DNA from: Vermamoeba vermiformis
Taxonomy: Eukaryota; Tubulinea; Echinamoebida
Direction of reading: 5' to 3'
NCBI GenBank assembly: GCA_045837725.1
Contig: JBEWZL010000238.1
Coordinates: 186,001-250,000 of the forward strand
Length of the DNA: 64,000 nt
Each line of letters begins with the position of its first letter. Within the stretch, counting starts at the first letter, position 1. Below, piece after piece: positions 25,894-36,346 of the stretch. The position numbers and the translations under genes are program-made. Below the pieces are notes generated by a model. That model worked only from the letters and a program-made list of their open reading frames with translations, did not search any database and was not told where the DNA came from.

Positions 25894-27407
25894 ATGACAG
25901 ACACGACAATTCAGATCCAGTCACTCGCTTGGGTGATTTTATGGCTCTCTGCTTTATTCGGCTTAGGAGTTCTATTGCGATGGATGAAAGTGATGGAAGA
26001 TGCAGCAATCGATCATATTAATGCGTTTGTATTTAACTGTTGTTTACCTGCTGCTGTTTTCAAAGCAATTGCCTCCACGAATCTGAGCAAACTAAATTGG
26101 ATCTTCATCGTGGCTTTCTTATTTTTGCGAGTATTATGTAAGTACTTTATAAAATATTATATTAAAATATTTTTAAATTATAAGAATCATTGCCTTAGCA
26201 GATCAAGCCTTCTTTTTAATCGAATGTGATTTCGTAAATTCAAAGGTGCCTTTTGAATCACTCGGAAACGCTCCGATATATTAATTAGCATATTTTACGA
26301 ACTTTAAAGCATTAAATAATCGTTCAAAGCTTAATCTTGCTTTTTGACAGATGCGCTGATTTTTTGGGCCTTCACTGAAGTACAAAAAGGCAAATTGAAA
26401 GACTTTATTGTGCATTATATGGACACTACATGGATCAATACGATCATCTTTGGCATTCCTATTCTCAGCGCAATCGTTGGTCCGGATCTTGGACTTTTGT
26501 ACCCGGTCTTGGCCTCGATCTCGTCGTTCTTCTTTCAACTTCCCTTCTTATTAATATGCTTCGAATTGAACGAAGTAAAACACCCACTTACTCGCAATCA
26601 ATTGCCTCAAACGACTCCTGCTCAAGAAACGCCAAATCCGGATGCTGCTCAAAACAACAAATCCGAAAAGAAGTCGAGCACGAGAAAATGCTACGAATGC
26701 TGGAATTTCTGCATTGCTAAGAAGAACTCTCCTTCGCATAATGGAAGGGACGTTGCTACGCGCATCGTTTTGCGAATCATTTCGAATCCGCCTATCATCG
26801 GCATTGTTCTTGGATTCTGTTGGAGCGCTACTGGATGGACCGTGCATCCTATTCTCGATGGATTTGTTACTAATTTAGCTAATGTCATTACTCCTGGTAA
26901 GCCGCCAACCTAATTTTAGATCTACTTTCGAAATCCAACGTTTGGCCAAAAAAAAATCGAATTTTGATCGTATGTTCCCATTTATGGTAATGGTGCTAAC
27001 AAATTATATTACTATAGCCTCAGCTTTTACAATTGGCATGTTTTTGTACCGCAAAGACATCACTCGTCACTGGCGCTGGACGTTATTTTATTTGTGCATC
27101 AAATTGATTGCAGTGCCGCTGACAATGATTCCTATTCTCTATATTCTCGGAATTAAAGGCCAAGCTGCTCAAATGGCTGTCGTTGTATCAGCATTCCCCG
27201 TCGCAATCTCCGCATTCAATTTGAGCAAAAAGTACGTCAAGAAATTCTCCGAAAAATTATTCGATATTAATGTTAATAATTATAATTAGGTACGACTTAG
27301 GCAACTATCAAACAGCTGGCTGTATTGCTTTTGGAACAGTTTTGATGCTGCCGTTCACGATCATTTGGGTGGTTTTAGTTGACAACGTTTTTACCTTCGT
27401 CTATTAA
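25894..27407 (+). CDS. Auxin-efflux-carrier (AEC/PIN-like) family membrane transporter
   Basis: Four exons (25894-26137, 26351-26896, 27018-27231, 27290-27407) give 373 residues. Two bundles of hydrophobic segments flank a central hydrophilic loop of about 60 residues (Thr/Pro/Asn/Lys-rich, with a CYECWNFC cluster). This is the layout of the membrane transport protein (AEC) family of PIN, PILS and bacterial malate permeases. The N-terminal part has the NxxxFxxxLPxxxF-type helix (HINAFVFNCCLPAAVF) and the C-terminal half the conserved GxxAxxAAVVxxxPVA-like stretch (GQAAQMAVVVSAFPVA). In non-plants these carriers move organic anions or small metabolites, often at the ER or plasma membrane. No auxin role is implied. 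Intron 3 (26897-27017) is 121 bases and open on the upstream side; a longer exon is less likely because it would break the IGMFLYRK helix. Confidence 0.75.
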
Positions 27408-27499
27408 TCACCTTCGAATTTTGTAATATTATAAATGTACAGTTTAAAATTAATGAATAAGGCTATTGCACCTCCGAAGTACTTTGACCAGTACATTTA

Positions 27500-27535
27500 A
27501 GGTTGGCGTGAACGAACTCTACTATACGCCAACCT
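27500..27535. repeat. Small inverted repeat (hairpin) upstream of SAM-like gene 2
   Basis: AGGTTGGCGT and its reverse complement ACGCCAACCT are separated by 16 bases. A third half-site, CGCCAACC, lies near 27591. Position between two plus-strand genes would suit a 3'-end or promoter element; the role is unknown. Confidence 0.6.
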
Positions 27536-27712
27536 CGGGTTGATTAAAGATAAAACTAGATTGGCCAACCAGTTATCATTAGCCGTGATGTTCGCCAACC
27601 TGAATCTCCGCCTAATATCTGCAAATTTCCATTGTTTCGATGTTTCGGTCCGCGGGAAAAAGTTTTTGTTATTCGACCTGTTGGTCGGACTTCGTATAAC
27701 AACACTAGAGAA

Positions 27713-28162
27713 ATGGACTACAAAAGTACCACTACAGGTAAATAATCATGTTTCAGATTTAGCTCCAAAATATTCTTATAAACGAGCTAAGTCAAAATAC
27801 TGTCGAAATCAAATTAAAGTTTGAAGAATGATTACCACGATCGGTTTATCCTTCACAACGATTTGTTATTCTTTTTAACCGTATAAATTATATTTGCAGG
27901 AACAAGTGCATCTCATTACGTGATTAAACCATCTTGGAACGCTACAGACGTTCGTAACTGGGCACAAAACGTCATGGAGTTAACTCCTAGGACTGTCAAA
28001 ATTCTGCTTGAAAATGGAGTGACCTCTGGGCAAGTTCTTTTTGTGTACGAGAAAGTTGAAGAGCTGTTTGAGGATTTTGTTGGCTTGGGAATTCCAAAAC
28101 CTACACTACGCCTAATATTCAGGCACATTCAAAAGGCAAAACTGTTTTTGTTTCATCCCTAA
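27713..28162 (+). CDS. Small SAM-like domain protein 2
   Basis: Two exons (27713-27737, 27900-28162) give 95 residues: a first exon of eight codons plus one base, a phase-1 intron, then the domain. It matches the protein at 12099-12549 along the whole domain: W-x-x-x-DVRNWA, a Val-Lys/Asp-Ile-Leu helix, the (N/E)NG turn and a final helix ending in Lys-Ala-Lys. The two share exon layout and phase, so they are paralogues although 15 kb apart. A stand-alone SAM-like domain is likely to act through oligomerisation with other SAM proteins; partners are unknown. Confidence 0.6.
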
Positions 28163-28390
28163 TCATCGAAGATCCATCAATATTGACTAAACTTACTCCT
28201 TTCAAATCATCTCCTTGGTGTTTGGCTCTCAAGTTTGATTTCACTAATCCACCTGTAGAATTCTATTTGTTAACCCAATATGCAAATAACGTAAAAATAT
28301 CTCGAAAAAATAAAAAAATAAATTTGTACGTAAAACTTAGTTGAGGTCGTTATCTTAATTCAAGACTAGAGACGTGTATTTACATTAGAA

Positions 28391-29228
28391 TTACATTATT
28401 GTGCACTCGCGATGTGACTTCTTATTATTGTTATTATTATTATTTGTACTGTTTTGCCGCGCTTCTATGCAAAGTTGAATTAACCGATTGAAAATTTGTT
28501 CTGTTTGGTCTTTGTCCCTCGCTGAGCCTCGTATTATAGGTAATTTTAATGTCGCTGCTAATTCTTCGCCTCGATCAACCGAAATTACTCGTTCTTTTTC
28601 CAAATCCGTTTTGTTTTCCCAGATCAGCATTTGAGTTGGAATTTTAATACTATTGTTGTTATTTGGCTTGGGATACTCTTCCTTAATTCTTTCTACCCTT
28701 TTCTTAATAACTTCTACCGTATCGTAGCTTGGTTGATCGGTAACCGAATAAAGGATCAAAACTGCATCCGACTCTCGCAGGTACAAGTCATTCATTGCTT
28801 GAAAATTCGATTCCTATTATCACACCAATATAAATACATACTAATTTAAGCAATATTACCATATTAATCTCATTTAGCTCGCAATTAAATCTCATGCCAT
28901 CAATTTCAACGGTTTTACTCTTATCATCGTGCATATGATACGGGCCCTATTGTCATAATTATTAAAATCACTAGTGATCAATATTCTCGTACCCTCTCAA
29001 GCGTTCTGCCGTAAATCCACATGTGCTGTAAATTAAAAATAATTATTAATTTTTAAATCGAGGAGATAATCATTATTAAATACGAAGCGTAAATTTGTAT
29101 TAAATTATGAACTGGCGAAAAATATTCAAGGTAAATTTAAAAATGTAGCTTCGAAATTTACTTGCCCAAGCGGATGTCTTTCCAACTTTCTCTTTACCAC
29201 AAATTACTATCTTGAGCGTTTGCGCCAT
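28391..29228 (-). CDS. Atypical Ras-like small GTPase lacking the G3 motif
   Basis: Four exons (29228-29166, 29025-28993, 28946-28860, 28813-28391) give 201 residues. The P-loop GKEKVGKT, switch-region pattern, G4 NKTD, a G5-like SAR and a C-terminal CaaX box (CTIM) after a polybasic region are seen, so a prenylated Ras-family protein is clear. Where Ras has DTAGQE, this protein has NEINMESN: the Asp, Gly and catalytic Gln are absent. The alignment is fixed by the flanking IDG and AMxDLYxRESDAV segments. GTP hydrolysis should be weak or lost. Intron 1 needs a GC donor (GCAAGT at 29165-29160) to join W21 to H22 in frame. An Asn run before the CaaX box is encoded by an AAT/AAC repeat. Confidence 0.8.
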
Positions 29229-29495
29229 TATAATATAAAAATAATTATTATTTTCGGTATTTCAAGCCGAAGTGCGTTTAAAGCACAGAGTTGCGGTTGT
29301 ACGTAAAAACTGAAATTCGATAAAGACTCTCGTACGAGCATTGAGTTTGATTCTGGGCTAGATCTTATATTTATTAGAACTACGTCTTAATAGTACACCA
29401 CTACCTTTCTAAGATTATTAATCCTAGATCCGGTACACCGATGAAAGATTACAAAAAAATTGAAATAAAGAGTTGTTACGGACTCGTTTAATTAA

Positions 29496-31689
29496 TTACA
29501 TGAACCAATCAATACGCGGATCAGTCAAGTCATTAATAGGCTTAACGTAAATATGCGCCATGAGTTCTCCTTGGTGCGGCAACTTGAAAAAAAAAATGTT
29601 AGTAATAATTACTAGGAACTAATAAAGGTCTATTTAAATCGATAAATCTTACCAAGAACGGTCTACCATGCTTCTCAAAGTTCTTTCTAATCTTATTTCT
29701 AATTCCGCCCTTTTGTTCGTGCGCTGGAATTTGATGGTACGAGAAACTAAACTCCGGCTGGAACAAGATCCACACCGACGAACTTCCGTACCTAAATCAA
29801 ATATTAAATACGCTCTATATATATATTGTATATCATATTCAATATTTGTTTAAACAATTAATTTATATTTTGAATTGAATTTACGTACGCGTATCTCGGG
29901 CTCGTAGCAGGATAACAAGGCGCGAAAGAAGTGATGAATAGGCGTTGATAATTGAAGGTGAATTGCCAGCTAGGTCTATTCATATCATCGTGCTAAACAA
30001 AACAACAAAAGTTAGCGTGATCCGGATCTTCAGTACAAAAACGCTCATTTTGAACCACAAACTATTATATTCATATTATGGTACTTACTAAGGAGTTTTC
30101 ATTCGCAGGATCGTGGTCGCTTAATGTCGTCAATACTCGTTTCATTGTTTGCCCGAGTTGTTCAGGTGAACTTCCGTACTCGTTGTTTGGATCTGGTATT
30201 TCGAACACGAAACCATCTAAGTGCTCATATTGTGCGATCTAAGAACAGATTATAATAATTATTAACTATTACTCGATGAAATTATAACGGTTTAGGAAAG
30301 TTATTGGTGGATCTGAACGTATTTCCGTTACACGAGTAAAGAAAGCAATTGAAAATATAATAAGCCTTACTAACACGAACACTATGATGATGTTGTATAT
30401 ATCAATACGTACCATCATAAACCTAGTCAACGGTTTAACTAAGTTAAGGGCATTTTCTTCGAGACTTAGATCTGAATTCCACTCAGGTGAGCCCCAAATT
30501 CTATTATAATGTTAGTACTAATACTATATCATATTATGGGTCGTTGCATACCTTGACGTAGCGGCAAATAAGCAGTTAGACTGACTTTTCAATACCTCGA
30601 AATTCTTCAGCGAAGTTGTGTACGATGGAGTATAGCTTAACGGGCCATCGACCTAATCATATCAGTTATTATACTATTGACATCGAAATAGTGATTCTAT
30701 AACCGAATTTTGGACGAAGGTTAAAAGTTTGCGTAGATCAAGAAACGATGTTGCTTAGATCCGCTTGCCAAGTTAAATATTGCTTACCTTTTTCGTCAAA
30801 TAGCTATTTTGAGCTCGGAACAATTGACAGCGCTCATCAGAGACCTTGTCCATCCACTCGTTACAACACACTAACAAATCCATTTCGTTCATCAAACTTA
30901 TCTCCATTAATTCTGACCAATCATTAGATACCATGAATACTAAGTAATAAGTATATTATTTTTACCTTGTTGAAACAGAGCGACTAATTCGCCCATGTTA
31001 GGTAAGGCCTCGAATCTGCCAGGTAAGTTCTTCTCGCAATAAAAGTCGATTAATCGGCCCATATTAGCAGCTACTTCTAATAAATGCAATCTTCTGCACT
31101 CTGTATCGAAGAACTGCACCCACCGCACGTAAAGTCTGCGGATTTCGTTCAAGATCTTTTTGGAGATCAAAACCTGCTTGTTCTTCGGAGTTTCTTCGTC
31201 TTCTTCTTCTTCTTCTATTTTTTCATCTTCCTCCATGCTCTTGTATAGTCTATTAGTTTCAACGGTCAAGTTGCAGCTGAAGTAATTGGCAAGCATCGTC
31301 GATAAAATAAATAATTGCGTGATCTGATAAGGCAAGGACAAATCGACCGGTGAGGCTAATTGACTGCATATAGACGTAAAGCAATGCACTGGATCGTTCG
31401 AAAGCACGTGTGGGTATTTTTCTACGAGCAGATTCACTCGAGTTTGGATGTCGTTCAGTGAAAAGTTGATTTTGGGCTGTTTCTTGTAATACAAACACGG
31501 CTCTAAATCCTTCAAATATTTGTCGCCGAAGAATTTTAGTGCTAGGAGGGGTAAAGTAGCGAATGATAAGATGAAAACTGTAATTAAGAACGACGTCGAA
31601 CCAAATCCAATAACTCGAGAAATTATAGAGGTCTCCATTAATGCCAATATTATAAATAACGCTGCTACTGCTTTGCGTTTATGTTGCAT
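29496..31689 (-). CDS. YqcI/YcgG-domain protein with N-terminal membrane helices
   Basis: Eight exons (31689-30966, 30912-30788, 30652-30552, 30500-30413, 30238-30089, 29992-29889, 29791-29653, 29582-29496) give 505 residues. Two hydrophobic segments lie at about 8-55, followed by a helical region with an acidic Glu run near 155-165. From about 300 to 500 the protein reads like the YqcI/YcgG family: SNCLFAATSR, RPSWQFTFN, FITSFAPCYP and an IRxKIRKxFEKHGRPF segment. In bacteria members of this family include heme-dependent N-oxygenases; the activity in eukaryotes is not established. The membrane-anchored N-terminal half shows no family I recognise. The match was made from memory of the motif pattern, so the assignment is moderate. 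Confidence 0.6.
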
Positions 31690-32121
31690 GAATAGCGTCT
31701 TATTATAACGGATTCCATAGTCAAGATAATGCCACTAGAAAAATACGAATTATTAAATCTGACTTAAAATCAATTTATCATGTTAATTATCACGTGTTTG
31801 TCGATTAATATACTATTTGATCATATTAATAAAATATTAGAAGTATCAGCACGTTGCTCTAGTTAAACTGTTCGAAGTCTTACGTTAAACAGATGCTCTC
31901 GGCCAGAGCCATAATTTACAATATCAGTTGATAGCATGATTGGTTATATAACTATATTATACAATAAATATACAAAGATCTTTGTGCTCTGTTACGAAAA
32001 GAAAAAAATGAAGACTGGTCAGGCAACAAAAAAATAAACGGGAGGCTTTTTCGCGGTGCCAGGTGCTCATAATTATTATTGTATTATTTATCAGGTGCAA
32101 TTAGAGGTCTATCAATTCAGT
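31690..32121. other. Intergenic divergent promoter region
   Basis: About 430 bases between the minus-strand YqcI/YcgG gene and NOL11. AT-rich; no features recognised. Confidence 0.5.
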
Positions 32122-35100
32122 ATGAGCATCGATACATTCACAGCTTACGCGTTAGAAAAACAAACGAGCCAGATCTGTGGTATCGCACCGTCATCAAACA
32201 AAAACGACCAAGTTGTAATCACGGTGCAACATCAAGGAATATATTTATATGATGTAAGTTATTGCTAGTCCCGCTTTATGCCCCACGAAGATTAATTATT
32301 TTGGATCGCATCTCAAAATTATTAGTTATTTTTTAAATGGCCAATATACGTTAATTGTAGGATGCCAATATTTAATACGTTATATTTTTCGTTAATTTTC
32401 TCCTTCTGTAATTATTTGACGTGTCCGAATCTCGATCGCAGATCTATTTGTCAGAAATAATTAGCCAGCAAATACGTTTCGTGGATAAATAATTAATTTC
32501 GATGTTACAAGCGATTAATACAAGCACGAATAATAACGGCTATTTTTTTGGATGGATTCAGGTTTACGATCAGAAAAGCACAAAGAGTTGGTTATTAGGC
32601 CGTGACACTGCTTTTATTCACCACGCAGTCCAGCACCCTAACAAACAAATTATGAATCATTTCTACGCTGCTCAGTCATCCAAGAATGAAGGAACTGTAA
32701 AAGGATGTTTATGCAAGTGGGTTTACGAGGAAGACGCGAAAAGAATGAAAAAGATCGAGGTAATATACTATAACAATATTTATTATAAGAAAACACTGCA
32801 AAATACAATTATCATCGCGATCTGTCGTTTTATATTTTTATGTGTCGTTACACGACGTTAGATCCAAATAATTTTAACTAATATCGTTCGGATACAGGTC
32901 GACGATCTTATTCATGCCATATTAGTCGATAAAGCCTTTCGTGAAGTGTTTGTTGTAACAGATCACGCTGAGCTGATCGTGTTCGGTCACGAAGGCGACG
33001 TTCAATCGAGCGCTAAGAAAGCCGCTGTTACTCCTAGCAAAAAATCCAAGTAAGTACTAGCTTTATTTACTTTAAAGGGTTTTTTGAGCTAGAGATCCGC
33101 TCACAGTTTTTGTTTAATTCAGATCGCGTTTGGTTATAATTAATGAAGATAATGAAGTTACACGATATTCTAATACATATTAATATAGGACTGCTGATAG
33201 TTCTAAGGCAGTTTGGGCCACACTTAGAGTCGTTGAAGGTGATGCATTCATCTTCGTCGTAACTTACAACGAGAAATCCAAATCGCACGAGTTGATTGTC
33301 TATTCTACCACCCGTAATGAAGAGACTAAGAAAATTGAGGCTAAATTCTTGGCTAGCCACAGCTACGCTGAACAAGTAGGACAAAAACTCGAAATTCATT
33401 GGTATCGGATCTAACCTCTTTTAAAAAGGTTAAAGTTGCTTGCTGCGAGTTAGATATGGATACACTGACTTTTTGCGCCATTAGTAAGCACTATTCGATT
33501 ATTTGGCAAGATCCGAGACTAATCTAATTTCCTTACGTTTACAGAATCAGATCACTCGTTGTTCATCCACAAATTCAAATCTACCGAAGAATTATTCTCA
33601 ACAAATGCCCCGATTTTGTTAGAATCGACCGATAACATCGAAAGAAAGATTGGCGCTTACGAAAGTGCAGGCTTAGCAGCAATGCTTATTAAATCAGGCG
33701 TATTGGCTATTGTTGGTCGCGAGGCTAAGACTAATCATAGTAAGTATATTATTCCTTAATTAATGAAAAATCCTAACATTTTATTGAAGATCTCGTTACT
33801 GTCTGGGACACGCACTTTGGAACTCTTCTGGGCTCGAAGACTCTCGAGTTCGAAACTAAGAACCAAGTATCCAACGACAAGCTCGCAGTTAAACAAGTAA
33901 GGAACAATATTACCATAAATTTAGAATTTTCCTAACCTAATTTTCGCTACCAGATCATCAGATCGCACGAAGGAAATTATTTCTCGATCTGCTCTTCAGC
34001 TGGTGTTATTGTTGCTACCTTCAGTGGTAAGTTCATATATAAGGGCACTCTTGTAATATATCTAACTCGACTCTCGTAGTTGAGGAACCTACTCTAGCCA
34101 CGTGCCTCGGCAAGTTCCAACCTACTTTGGCCGTGCTTGACAAAAACGTAAGACCGAACTACAGTATATCTGTTGTATAGGTCTCGGTACTAACTAATGC
34201 AATAGGATCCCGCTCATATTGGCCCTCCATTGTCACTCACCGATATTGATCTGGAGGTACGTAACAACTACTTTTCGACCGTGTTCGTCATTTACGCTCA
34301 GCGATGATATTGATAATTATTATGATGACGCAATTCTACTGCCTTCCTACTGCAATTTAATTGAAGATAAAAGGAACTAATTTGTCTGACAAATTATCGT
34401 ATTTGATCCAACAACTTGCGAAGTCTTGTTTCGACACGTCGGAATAACTTAGTAATTCTTTTTCGTTTACAGTCCAGTATTTTCCCCGAGGAAGTCATTA
34501 ACGTGGGCGAAGAGACAATGAAAGACGCTCAACCGGATCAAGCATCCAAAGAGCGACCCAAGTCAATCGTATTGAAGATGCCTAAAGAAATCGAATATGT
34601 TAGTCTTACCCCTGAAACATGGAAAGAAAGCGTCGTTGTGATCGATGAAAAAGAACAAAGCACTATTCAGAAGTTAGCGCAGTACGAAAAGAATCAATTG
34701 AAGAGAGAGCAGTTTATGAAGATTTTCAACGATTACTATGAACACGTTAAACAAGAAAATGATGTTAAGGACCACAAGCACTACTCTCTAAACTGTAAGT
34801 CACATCGGCATCCTCTATATATAGCGTACAATAGAAAAATTAATTGCTGTTGTAGTGCGTGCCAAGAACATTGACGCGAGAAATATGAGCCACAAATACG
34901 AAGCAATTGAACAAGACCAAAAGAAGATCGGTCAGAATGTCGAGGTAAGAATACACTATAATCCTTATTTATATAGATCATATTCTAAACGATATAATTA
35001 CCCAGCGACAAGAGTGGCGCAAGATCCCCAAATTTTCTCATAACTTCATCCGAACTGTTTCTCGTATCTGCTTATCGACCGAGAACCCTAGTGGATATAT

Positions 35101-36049
35101 CTGGGAGCCTATTGCTGCATTCTTGAAGACCCGTCAAGTTTCAGCTGCCGCGATCCCCAACTTGGTTCCCTCGATCTTGAAAGCCAAGAAGCTGGTATGT
35201 TGTTATTAGTGCTGTAGTAACAATATGTTAATCGACCTATCCATAGGATATCTTGCTGTTATACTTGGCAAACATTGAAGACGCCAACGAAAGCGATCTT
35301 GTCAGAATCTTGAAGTTCTTGATCTCTGGCATTGACCGCAATGAATTGAACGAATTTTGGAAGAAAGAAATGATTACGAGCAAGAAAACGAAGACTGGTG
35401 TCGACGTCGTCATGGCCAAGTTTTTGTAAGTTAGATGTGGCACGTGCTTGGTTTAGTTTCCTCGACTAACCCGAGCTTTATAGGAACGCTGTTATTACCA
35501 CCCCTTATAACAACTTATTTATGCAAGACGTTTTGAGGCATCTTAACCTCAAGGAAGTGTTGGTAAGTCGCAAGCAAGATCGGCGCATCTCATCTTCGTT
35601 ACTCTTTCAGCGGATTGATTATACTCACGTGAACAAATATTATAGGTTATGCTTAATCACTTGCACATGTGGCTTATTCACTACCGACATCTGAATTCAA
35701 AATTTACCGTTGGCGCGCATTATTCAGTACCAAGCTTGCAACAGGTAATTAAGCTTGATTTGAATTGAAAATCGCTTCTAAATATGTATATTAATTACGT
35801 GCACGTACCCTTTAGGTTATTTCATGGATTACTATGCTTGTTGACGCACATCTGGCTCAGCTGGTTTTGGTCGATGAAGGAAGCAAATTGGTCATGACGA
35901 TTGGAGAACGTATTGACGAGCACTTAAAAACAATGGAACAGATGGAGTTGTTGCGCGGCTGCATGAACTATTACTTCAGCACACCCACAAGAAAGCTGAA
36001 CGATAGCCAAGCCAAATCTGCTTACCGAACCGAAGTTTTGAACATTTAA
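32122..36049 (+). CDS. NOL11-like nucleolar protein (U3 processome, t-UTP class)
   Basis: Seventeen short exons give 802 residues with all phases matching (first 32122-32253, last 35816-36049; others include 32562-32759, 32898-33049, 33189-33375, 33545-33739, 34473-34794, 35006-35194). The N-terminal half has WD-like beta strands, including an early LYD...VYDQKSTKSW segment like the VSDQKPLGSW part of human NOL11. The C-terminal end, with PSLQQVISWITMLVDAH, a tail of helices and a final TEVLNI, matches the conserved NOL11 C-terminus. NOL11 works in pre-rRNA transcription and early 18S processing in the nucleolus. It is a fast-evolving family, so identification rests on the two ends and overall length (human about 720). 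Confidence 0.7.
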
Positions 36050-36346
36050 CGCGAAATAATAAAATTAAAACAGTTTTATCGAGCAGAGGTCTTGTGGTGT
36101 TTCAATCAACTGGAGAATAGAAATCTCCGCGCGATCCATTCATTGCAACGGTAATTCGCCAAAAAAAGAAATTCAAAACAAACTAATTGTTCAAAGCCAA
36201 GAATACGCAAGATAATAATTGGTGTAAGGCCCTTCGATATATTGGCATTCAAGCGAATTTTAACTTGTGTTTTCTGTAGATTCAATTGAGCGTGGAGATT
36301 TGCCTCTTATTGTTCCTACCTCGATATTTATTATTGGCAAATCAAT
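36050..36346. other. Intergenic region
   Basis: About 300 bases with the NOL11 3' end and the promoter of the next gene; nothing else recognised. Confidence 0.4.

Noticed and set aside
26897-27017. An extra exon of the AEC carrier between 26930 and 26990
   Set aside because: An acceptor-like site and an open stretch exist, but joining them breaks the frame into the next helix; direct splicing gives the family-like sequence.
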